From Tritrichomonas musculus (Eukaryota > Parabasalia > Tritrichomonadida > Tritrichomonadidae): DNA of 64,000 bases. The stretch is from NCBI GenBank assembly GCA_039105265.1, contig JAPFFF010000005.1, positions 7,239,501 through 7,303,500 on the forward strand, given 5' to 3'. Position numbers and translations under genes: made by a program. Of the stretch, positions 56,101 to 64,000 are shown one piece after another. Below the pieces are notes generated by a model. It was not told the DNA's origin, ran no database searches, and saw nothing but the letters and a program-made list of their open reading frames with translations. Position 1 is the stretch's first letter, and every line of letters starts with the position of its first letter.

Positions 56101-57803
56101 TTAATCAATTCTTCACGTTCTTCAGAATCAAGTAAAAGTGACGCAATTTGAATAAAACCGAAATTTCCTTTATAAAGAAGTTTCCTCCTCTTTTCATCGT
56201 TATTGAACTCTTTGAAAAAGTTGTCACCGCCGCCGTTTAAGGTCGATCCTAAATTCATCTTTAACGAGAAGTTCCAGCAAAGAAGACGAACTGGAATGAT
56301 GGATCCGTAAAGGAGAATCTCTGGAGTAACAATTTCCTTAAGCTCAATAATAGGTGTCGGTAGACCGACCAAATAGAAACTGAAAAAGTTGATTAATTGA
56401 TTGAAAAGTGAAACTTTCGCTTTTCCTGAGCGGATCGACTTTTTCAATGGTGAATTTTCAATTTCTTCTTCTTCCTCTTCTTTCTTATTTTCAGTGTCAC
56501 TTTTCTCTTCTTCATAGTCAAATGAGTTGTCAGAAATGAAGTTACAGTCAAGTGCGAAATAAACAATTTCTGACAAACTGGTTAAACCGTCAAATTCGGC
56601 GGTTATTTTGTATTTTCTTGGAACAAATAATTTAACAATGTCATACGTCCATTCATACATGAAAATTAGCTTGTTAAATGCGTCTTCTTCTGTGTAATTC
56701 ATGAATTTCGTGTCAAAATTTGATTCTAACGAGTTTAATGAATCAAAAAGTTCGTCAAAAAATAATTGAATCCAGTTTTTCATGTCTTCATTACCATTCT
56801 TTACTATCTCTTCCATTTGTGCTTGTATGATTTTAAAGATGGACTTGTAGAAAAAGGGAAAACATGAAGGATTGGCAAATTTGTAACGTAACATTTCCTT
56901 CTGAAAATGTAAAATGAATTTTTTGGCAAATTCAAAGCATCCATAGTTTTGTTCTTTCAATAATTGGATAGAAAGATCCGGACTGAAATTATATAGTTCC
57001 ATCCAAATTGAATTAGGTATGCTTGCTTCGCCAATTATTTTTCTAGATACATTTTTAAAACAAATGGTCGTGAATTCTTGTGAAATATTGAGAAGTATTC
57101 GTTGGAATTCATTTGAAAAGGTTTGGTTGAACGATAAAAATAAAAATAATTGGCAAAGAGGTATATTGATTCCAAGAAGATAATTTGACGAATTTTGTAT
57201 TATTTTAGTTATTTCATCTTTAAGAGTTAAAACTGCTTCCCCAACTACTTTTAAAAAATCATCATTTATTTGTGCTAATTCATTTAAAAAATTGACCATT
57301 TCTAATATTTTTTCATTTTTATTCGATAAAACAGTATTAAATTTGGAAAATGTGGATATAACAACATTTTTAACTGTTTCATCCGAAAAATCTGATTTTG
57401 ATTGTTTTTGAACATGATCAAAGCAATAAAACGGTCTTGGAGTGTTGGATTCGCCACATTTGCATTTTCCGAAAGGTATTCTTTTTATTTTAACGTTTTG
57501 GACAAAATTTGGAGTTGTTCCTGGCTCACAGCTATGGTACGTCGGAGAATTTACAAAACAATTGAAGCAAATAGGTTGAATGTTATGAGAACTAATTTCT
57601 TGTGGTTCATTTAGTATAACACAAAATTTTGGAAAAACCCAGAAATGATGACATCTATTATTCTTGTTTTTTTGATAGAAAGTTTTAAATTGCGAAAAAT
57701 TTTTATATGTGTTCAAGCACAGAGCATTCTTCATTTCTTGAACTCCTTCCTCAGGCTCTGTGTCAAAAATTGCGCCTAATGATAAAATAAAATCTTTATC
57801 CAT
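53127..57803 (-). CDS. UBR1-type E3 ubiquitin ligase (N-recognin-like)
   Basis: A 1,558-residue protein from the ATG at 57803-57801; the longer frame has no ATG upstream. A UBR-box zinc finger sits near residues 48-130 (CHHFWVFPKFC, CFNCF, SCEPGTTPN, GKCKCGES, FYCFDH), the domain that binds destabilising N-termini. A long helical region follows, with an acidic EEEEEE patch (about 440). The RING is near 900-975 (CDICRMN, then ICNHLFHRNCAF and FTCPIDRLN). An Asp-rich and Asn-rich insertion lies at about 1230-1400, and the UBR1-like C-terminal cap near 1505-1558 (FYVDADGEPDVGFKREEML). Order and size match UBR1/PRT6-type ligases. It would tag proteins for proteasomal decay in cytosol or nucleus. 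Confidence 0.87.
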   Translation of the reverse strand: MDKDFILSLGAIFDTEPEEGVQEMKNALCLNTYKNFSQFKTFYQKNKNNRCHHFWVFPKFCVILNEPQEISSHNIQPICFNCFVNSPTYHSCEPGTTPNFVQNVKIKRIPFGKCKCGESNTPRPFYCFDHVQKQSKSDFSDETVKNVVISTFSKFNTVLSNKNEKILEMVNFLNELAQINDDFLKVVGEAVLTLKDEITKIIQNSSNYLLGINIPLCQLFLFLSFNQTFSNEFQRILLNISQEFTTICFKNVSRKIIGEASIPNSIWMELYNFSPDLSIQLLKEQNYGCFEFAKKFILHFQKEMLRYKFANPSCFPFFYKSIFKIIQAQMEEIVKNGNEDMKNWIQLFFDELFDSLNSLESNFDTKFMNYTEEDAFNKLIFMYEWTYDIVKLFVPRKYKITAEFDGLTSLSEIVYFALDCNFISDNSFDYEEEKSDTENKKEEEEEEIENSPLKKSIRSGKAKVSLFNQLINFFSFYLVGLPTPIIELKEIVTPEILLYGSIIPVRLLCWNFSLKMNLGSTLNGGGDNFFKEFNNDEKRRKLLYKGNFGFIQIASLLLDSEEREELINLIASSFGIYDECTKDNNLKEYLPTLKLCFIFFVGCLYFDRYTSFEAKIGDNDGKESIRIIEMIHRLKKENVYLDTLNRKEFESIQKVGVKRKTTNDRSIFCLKKNHELPIYWNPFIVINPINEVVSLLPKEIPSKGLLILPSVEDELNGHHINDDEDKLKGLEFHQILNTPTVYSLIYSILSDFFIEDQKNIESLHLSLNLLLIIINNIQGNVINSEESFTASNLRQLTNLASCKFEEFVVKKINFNERGEFSLYDLLLKLKAIGQPVIVELVKKIPTLVKMRSTEVENKTSNTNRARELMRTISKDFQNKIEMFKSSSFNIDLLEEEEEEDTRDFCDICRMNKENEGLCYMIYIYETSLPSLFEPSKDGKSKKVFQFSICNHLFHRNCAFKETGVPPEDDEFTCPIDRLNKNAIMPKIDGYGELDSTENYEINIFLMTLKNQLKISFEKLVISFASIFVLNEARFRLERIQNHMKYSSQILLARNLYLILWHSIHELEMTIDKSGMTLFQRFVIAILKSDFCDNVFKYRKLARNYSNRIVGVNKCLFLRRCRVFEFFIYENKNMLDNEVKLDINELTNVSLCNHFEVDDDDHDNEAVYSFVCDQFKKNLPFNYIDLCNSYSEVFNARKLSAMNLKNGSIIRNRWATTLKLLLDSYFDEELESHDNFLDMILNRRRNDEIELEEDFLDTGSDYSSEDSEIYMMLVESEFENDNENADNNENTENNANTNNNTNNTENNANTNNNTNNTENNANTNNNTNNTENNANTNNNTNNTENNANTNNNTNNTENNANTNNNTNNTENNANSNNNTNNTENTNAIKVDRASNNDNAGSANRSDVGCGTSDNNNSAPNEAGQQSSHVLKIGTRKPDDDDDKKSESKQNSTSKPSSSLFSRLFSGNQPGSSYLPRRKSDKIGETPMLLMIVGKENSKVIILYQKKFVEVKPFYVDADGEPDVGFKREEMLFFNEENYEEAVDCLLSGDFTLRLKTIYS
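53640..53945 (-). repeat. 39-bp tandem repeat encoding Asn-rich units
   Basis: About seven head-to-tail copies of a 39-bp unit encode the 13-residue ENNANTNNNTNNT. They are nearly identical at DNA level, so the array is recent and probably length-variable. Other frames stay open across it, producing spurious frames on both strands. It sits in a disordered linker between the RING part and the C-terminal cap. Confidence 0.9.
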
Positions 57804-58497
57804 GATTAATAATATAAAAAAAATTTTCAATTAAACTTTTTGTGATGACTTATTTTTTTTAAAAAATATAGTCTAGAGTAAAACCCCTCTACCAAATCTC
57901 TATATAAAAGAGTTATAATCATAATATTATATATACATATAGATAAAATGTTCATTTGATAAAATAATTATTGTTATTTAAAAAATGCATATTTTATATT
58001 TAGATATTAGTATTTAAAAATGCAATCTATTCACTTTTTTTATCGAAATTGAATAGAAAATGGTATGTGGGTTTTCCAACGTAATTTTTGTCACCATTAA
58101 AGGCCAAAAATAGGTGAATAAAAAAGGTAGGGAGGTTTCCTGTAGAATATATGTCATATATTAAAATTTTATTGCTAATTTATTACAATATGAATTCTAA
58201 ATAGAAAATCTTAGTTATGAATTGAAGAATAATATTTGTATGGGTTTTTGGAATTTTAAAATCAATTCAATTAATATATTCAAAAAGTTTTCATATTATC
58301 TGAAATGCTAATATTTCGATAAAGAGTACCTATTGGAATCAATAATATGTCATGAATAAATATTTAAAATATAATAAATTGATATTCCAAAATATAAAAA
58401 TAAATATTTTTATTTATGAAATATTTTTATTAATAAAATTTATCTATTAATATTACTATAAACACATATGAATTAATTGGATGATTTCAATTCAAAT
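57804..58497. other. AT-rich spacer, no gene
   Basis: Upstream region of the UBR1-like gene and downstream side of the gene at 58498. It has TATATA tracts and no frames of note. The start of the UBR1-like gene has only about 30 bp of A/T before TTTGTGATGAC, with no clear TCACTTCA box. Confidence 0.5.
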
Positions 58498-59220
58498 TTA
58501 ATCGAAATGATGGTACGATTCATCAGCATTATTATTTTTGCAAAATACTGATTTAATTTTCAAAGAGCCACTACGCTTTAACGATGAATTGCAATTGTTC
58601 AATTGATTGTTCGATGGGGTATAATCAAGGTTGCTTGATGATCTTTTTCGAGAAAAGAAATTCTTTTTATTTTCATCTTCTTCTTCCATTGGAGGGCATA
58701 AGGTTAATTGAACCTCCATATATCCAATAGTTTTTCGGACAACAGTGCTATGATCAGTTTTTTCCATATTTGGAATTAAACCTTTATCTTTGCATTCCTT
58801 AAGTTCTTTGATCTGCTGGTTTATTGGCTCGTATATTTCAATTTTTCTCATTTCACCTGATATAATTCCAGTTGAAAGATCTGTTTTTTCTGAAATTTTT
58901 GGAAAGTCAGATTCGTGAATTATCGCTGATGCAATCATTGGATTTGAAAAAACAGTCTTTTTTCTGAATGAAACAATAATCTTACGTGTAGCATTTGGAG
59001 GAAGATCTTTTACTTCTCTTGTTGGAACTTGAACATTAACTGTGAATACGTGATTGGCGTATGATATTTTTGACGCAGGTAAAATAAAATTGGATTTGTT
59101 ATGCTCTGGAAGTGTTGTTATGCCAACACGAAGATCATCTGAATTATTATAAACATCTTCAGGTAAATGGAATGAAACCAAATGAATATTTAAACTAAAC
59201 GTTTGAACACTGTCACTCAT
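58498..59220 (-). CDS. Host protein of unknown function, C2-like N-terminal region
   Basis: About 240 residues from the ATG complementary to 59218-59220 (MSDSVQTFSLNIHLVSFHLP); a longer frame starting 39 bases earlier is less likely because its extra segment is hydrophobic and precedes this typical start. The first 120 residues are beta-rich (FSLNIHLVSFHLP, FTVNVQVPTREV, KIIVSFRKKTVF), reminiscent of a C2-type beta-sandwich that contacts membranes or partners. This is inference. A helical Lys/Glu segment and a second strand-rich part (YMEVQLTLCPP) follow, then a Ser/Asn/Lys-rich, probably disordered tail (SRKRSSSN). It shows no signal peptide or membrane helix. Confidence 0.65.
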   Translation of the reverse strand: MSDSVQTFSLNIHLVSFHLPEDVYNNSDDLRVGITTLPEHNKSNFILPASKISYANHVFTVNVQVPTREVKDLPPNATRKIIVSFRKKTVFSNPMIASAIIHESDFPKISEKTDLSTGIISGEMRKIEIYEPINQQIKELKECKDKGLIPNMEKTDHSTVVRKTIGYMEVQLTLCPPMEEEDENKKNFFSRKRSSSNLDYTPSNNQLNNCNSSLKRSGSLKIKSVFCKNNNADESYHHFD

Positions 59221-61641
59221 TTTTGTATTTGAATAAATAAAAATGATGTAATCCATCAATCATTGTTTAGAAATTCTTCAAAACTGATAACAACATTTGA
59301 AACAATTTTTAACAACTTTTTCTATAGGTTTTCGGTATTTTTTTTGAAAATTTTCTTTTACCAAATTTTTCTTTTAAAAAATTTGATCATTACATACAAT
59401 TTTTGATAAATACATAGAAAAAATTTTACGAAATTTTTTCTGAAAAATATATCATATGATATCCAAAATCCTAAAGGAAAGTAACATATATGGCAAAATG
59501 TAGAAATAGTTACATATTGTAAATTACTTCGTCATTATATTAATTATGATTAACTCATCTTTTTAAAAAATTTTATTAATGATAAAATTTTTTATGCCTT
59601 TTATATATTAGTTATTTTTGCTATATATGATACTCTATTAATGGTTAGTGTTTAATTTATAAAATATTAAAATTTTATGAAGAAATTTTATTTTTTTTTA
59701 CTATACGCCTGATTTTGAAAAATATGTATACGCCTGATTTTCAATTGTTATATGGCTGTTAATTCAAAAATTTGAATATAATTTAATTTGAAAAATACAT
59801 AAATATCTCATTTAATTTTTGACAAAAATCTTTTTATAATTAAAAATTATATTAAATTAGGAAATAAGATATAATTTCAAAGTATAAAATAAATAGTAAT
59901 TAATTTCTGAAAGAGAAACATAACGTATACATATAATTCAATATGTATACATATTTTTCTCACCACTATATATTGAATTTGAAGCTAGATTTTAAAACTT
60001 TTGAGAACTGATATTTTTTCAAACTCAATTTTTATTATGTGTATAGTAACGGCAAAAATATAAAATTGCTTTATTTTTTAAATATATATTGTATTTAATG
60101 TATTATTAAAAAATGAATATAACATTGTCTCATTTTAATCGATAAATGCATCGGTAAACAAAAAACTTTTTTTGTGAAAAATAATTACAATAAATATTCA
60201 ATTTAATAAAAATATTTTTTTTTTCATATCTTTATATGATATTGCTTTTTCGATATATTTTATATATTTATATTATGATGTTAAATTAGTAAAATTAATT
60301 ATTATTTCTTTAATTTTAAATATTTGCATTTGTTTTAATTTTTATTATTATATTTATACTCCAAAGGAGGTATTTAAGTTTTTCTTCATTTTAGCATGCT
60401 ATTTTACTCTTATGAGCAAAAAATAATACATTATTACTATCATCAGCATGATTAATGTTTGATTTTTATATTTACATTAAAATTGATGCTAGAACTTATA
60501 TTCATTAAAATTTCTCTAAATGCATGAATGTATATCTCGTTGGTACACAAAATTATAATTCTTCTTGGTTTCATTCAATAAAAAAATGGAATTTCGTTCT
60601 TTGGAATTAAAAAATTTATATTTTATATTTTTATTAATTCAAAGTATAATATAATTATTTCAATTTTGTTATATTTTATTTTTAGATTTATTCATTTATT
60701 CAGTATCAATAGAAAATAGTGCATTGAAAAAAAAATTCAGAGTGTATTTTGAATTCATATCTCAATATTTTTGAATATATATATCAATATATATCTTAAT
60801 ATTTATGAGATATTGAAATATTTGAAACAACCTTTTAAAAAGTGTTTACATTTTATTACAATTTTAATATAAATATTCATTGACAGTAAACAAATATATT
60901 CATTTATTTATATCAAATATATATATTATGTTTAATATAAAATATTATAAATTGATATCAAATCTAATATCAATGTATTAATGAAATTATCGAGGTCCAT
61001 ATTTAAATGAAATTCTTAGATGCACCTATCGAGTAGTTTGCTTCAATTATCAGTTCATTTTATTTTATACATGAATAAAAATAATATATTCAATTTATAA
61101 GAAATAAAATTAGCCAAAATCTTCCAAAATAATAAAAATTTAACAAAAAACCAATTTTTTTTTAAAAATTCCTTAAATTTTAGTTCATTTTTAAATATAT
61201 ACCTCAGGAGTATGCTAATATCAATATATGATACAGAATTAGGTATTATATTTATTAATTCTTTCTCAAATAATGTTAGATAGGAAAGATATTCTCATTA
61301 TTATAATATTAAAAAAGTTCAAAATCCCCCTTTAAAATTAAAATATTAGAGCATGATTGCAATATTAATAAATATTTTTAAAAGTACAATGTAAAAAAAT
61401 AAAAAATTGGGTGGATATTTTCAAAATATTGAAAAATCAAAAATACGTTATTTTCGTTACTATACACATTTTTTATTACACTTTTGAGATGTGTAGGCCA
61501 TCCAAGACTTTTTCTAGTTATTTTATATTTAGATAGACATTTAATATCTATATATAATTTACTATTTAAAAAATCAAAATCATCAAAGGTGAATTAGATA
61601 ATCGCATTTTATTTTCAATAAAAAATAATTTGGGGATAAAT

Positions 61642-62800
61642 AAAGGAGCACGACTTTGGCGGTTATTGAAAATCGTCGTTTCGACTTCATATTGAAATAT
61701 TATATAGTATATTGGTTTTTAAGCAAGTTTTATATAGACCAAAAAAAAATCAATCGTAGGGGAAAAACATTATTCATGTTTTAAAAATCTAAGTTATCAA
61801 AAAGTTTAACTTTTCAGAACTAACGTACGAATTTTAATTCTAAACGTTTTTACATGTTTGATAGAAGTGGTGTAAATACACAGAAATAAATCGATTTATC
61901 GATAAATGAAAGAAAAATATCAAAGTATAAAAATAATTCAAAAAGTTGACAAATTGAACGATAATTTATTTTCACTACTCAATTTTTTTTATTTTATTCA
62001 TTTTTTATTCTGAATTTACTTATGTATTTAGTTATTTTGGAAATGAAATTTCATTATATTAACGATAATAGTCTATTTTATTATTAAAATTTAATAATAA
62101 AATATCATAGAACCTCCAAACATCATTAAAATACAAAAATATCATAATTAATTGATTTTTTCTGCAGATAAATAATTATATTTGCTTGGTATGATTATAT
62201 ATAACAATTATTTGTTATTATTTTTCCGAAAACTTTGATTTTTAATAAACTTAAATATTCATGAAATTATTATCTTTTCAACTCCAAAATGAAAATACTA
62301 TATTTAATATGCTTTATTAAATAAATATATATTAAAAAAATTATATTTTGTAATAAAAATTCCGTATCAACAAAACATTAATTATAATATAATAGAATTA
62401 TTAACACCAATCGTGGTACAAAATAAAATACCAATGTAAATAAACACTCAACAGAAAAGAATATTCCCCAGGATTTCAAAAATAAAAAATGTGATTTGGA
62501 AATTTATAAGTCTACTATAAATTTTATTTAAAAGATATAATATCATTTTATCATTTAGCACTAAAATAAAATATCAAAACTATTAATTTACAAGTCCTTT
62601 GGATGATCAAAAAAAAACATCATTAGGACTTTATTTCATCACACTTGAAATAATTATGTAATGTATCATTATGGATTATATTATCTAATATAAATAATCA
62701 ATATATTTAAAAAATATTGTTTTTTCTTGTTTTTATAATAAGATATAAATGTTTTTTTAAGGATTCTTAACGTACGAAAAACGGTTACCCGTGCTCCTTT
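61642..62800. repeat. Inverted pair AAAGGAGCACG about 1.15 kb apart
   Basis: AAAGGAGCACG at 61642-61652 and its complement CGTGCTCCTTT at 62790-62800. Both are near GGATAAAT, and GCGGTTA and CGGTTA lie just inside the respective arms. AACGTACGAA occurs inside both ends (near 61,821 and 62,769). These could be the ends of a decayed small DNA transposon, but the matches are short and the interior has no gene. Confidence 0.35.
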
Positions 62801-63912
62801 GGATAAATTGGTCATTTTGAATTTTTTGATTTTACAAATGGCGGAATCTCATTTTAAATAATATTCCCTATTCTTAAAATATATTTTATAATAAAAATAT
62901 TGAGTTTGATCGTTTAGAATTAATTTTCTAACCGCCTAAAATTGAATCATTCCGTTTATTAATTCAACTTTTTGAATTCATTTTTCTAACTAAACTTTTT
63001 CTTTGAAGTTATGTTCAAACAAAATATATCATTTTATTGAGCATTAAAAGAAGAAATCGAATATTACAAAATAAAAAGTTAGAAATGATCATGTATCGAA
63101 AAAACTTCAAAATAATTATTATATTAACTTTTTTGAACTAACTACAAAATAATTATAAATATTCATGTTTTATAATGGATAATGTATATGTATAAAATCA
63201 AATGGTTTTAGTAGTTTTGAAGGATATCTCTTACGAAGAGAGATCTATTAGTTTGTGAAGTCAAAAAAAACTAGATGAATATTAAGTTTTTTGATTGGTT
63301 TCAATGACCAATTTAAAGATTATTAGATGGGTAAGAAAATTTATTAAAATCACCAAATAAAAGCTAAAATTCGAAGAGATATTGAAACTTTTTGAGGTCA
63401 AAAAAAGAGTGTCCCAACCATCTTTTGAGCAAAGAGTTTTTATTGATTCAAGTTATGGTTTATTATACCGTCATTCTTGTTTGTAGGTTATTGAATCCTA
63501 ATGTAGCAGTTAATCCTATTCTTTTAAAAAAAAAAATCTTATTAATACTTATTCAAAAATACGAATTATAAACCTTATTCATTCATTTCTAAAAGTTTTT
63601 GGAACGTTTTTACAAAAATAAATGTAATTAAGAGTATAAGAATGAAAAATTATTTTGATGAAAAAATTAATTTTTGGTCCATTTATTATTTATAATTATT
63701 AGATGAGTAAAAGAATATAAGTTAGTGTAAGAAATTATATTTTAATAATGCTTATCAAATTATTGGATTCAAATTTATAATTTAATTTCGTTTATTGATC
63801 AAATTTCTTTTCTCATTTTATGTTATGTTCTTTGTAGATTTCTGATTCTTAATAGTATTATAAAATTGTTTTGGATAGAGATATACCTTCTAATGGTAAC
63901 CTAAAAAAATGG

Positions 63913-63939
63913 ACCCGACCCGTTTTTTTCGGGTAGGGT
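63913..63939. repeat. CCCG-rich hairpin near the window edge
   Basis: ACCCGACCCG, seven T, then CGGGTAGGGT: a 10-bp stem with one mismatch in very AT-rich DNA. TACCCG recurs at about 63,974. It may be the border of another repeat or element, or a promoter-type palindrome of a gene beyond the window. Confidence 0.55.
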
Positions 63940-64000
63940 AATTACCTACCATTCAAGTGAAGTGTTTAAGTATTACCCGATTATTTTTCTTTAATTATTC

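Larger units (their letters stand above)
59221..64000. other. 4.8 kb of AT-rich DNA without a supportable gene
   Basis: No frame of useful length or protein character is seen on either strand. The stretch has long A/T runs, TATATA tracts and scattered short repeats: TATACGCCTGATTTT at 59702-59716 and 59727-59741, a distant inverted pair near 61,642 and 62,800, and a CCCG-rich hairpin at the right edge. It is much longer than any other spacer in the window, so it may be a decayed repeat region or gene desert between clusters. Confidence 0.6.

Noticed and set aside
1-64000. tRNA or rRNA genes
   Set aside because: No GTTCGA-type arm with a matching acceptor stem and no rRNA-like block was noticed by eye; a covariance-model scan would be needed to exclude a tRNA in the AT-rich tail.

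Overview
The window is very AT-rich eukaryotic DNA and most likely comes from a trichomonad (Trichomonas/Tritrichomonas-type parabasalid). The reasons are compact genes with no visible introns, very short spacers between start-site-like TCACTTCATTA motifs (the trichomonad Inr) and start codons, UAAA-type 3' ends overlapping stop codons, and typical families: a Myb-like protein, a BTB-like plus glycine-rich protein, a UBR1-type ubiquitin ligase and a bacterial-type sulfhydrylase. The species is inferred, not shown.

Positions 1 to about 42,470 are one very large Maverick/Polinton element whose left end lies outside the window. The left part (1-12.1 kb) holds the protein-primed family B DNA polymerase, a retroviral-type integrase, a GIY-YIG/T5orf172-like protein, a signal-peptide surface protein and many small coiled-coil, acidic or membrane proteins. 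A 0.8-kb repeat block and a coiled-coil gene follow. The right part (14.2-40.7 kb) is the virion block: a 3,533-residue protein, a 22-residue Lys/Arg-rich core-like peptide, a repeat-bearing virion-type protein, the packaging ATPase, two small amphipathic proteins, two tandem paralogous major capsid proteins, a penton-like protein and a 2,695-residue fibre/spike-like protein with a large internal duplication. Three small minus-strand genes and a repeat-rich terminal region end the element. Most long frames are open, so it looks young and nearly whole, with one clearly degraded stretch and perhaps one or two further breaks.

Two promoter types divide the element. Replication-side and small accessory genes have a TCACTTCA Inr-like box just before the ATG. 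Virion-block genes lack it and have T-runs of the TTTTTTATT type instead. This suggests early and late expression classes.

Right of the element the host DNA holds a 3' gene fragment (42.7 kb), a striking GC-rich 122-bp satellite made of hairpins (43.5-44.6 kb), a BTB-like/coiled-coil/glycine-rich protein gene (45.2-47.4 kb), a broken aldo-keto reductase gene (48.1-48.9 kb, minus), an O-acetylhomoserine sulfhydrylase-type gene (49.5-50.8 kb, minus), a Myb-like gene (51.5-52.5 kb), a UBR1-like E3 ligase with an Asn-rich repeat (53.1-57.8 kb, minus) and an unrecognised gene (58.5-59.2 kb, minus). The last 4.7 kb is AT-rich with no supportable gene, but contains a few short inverted and direct repeats.
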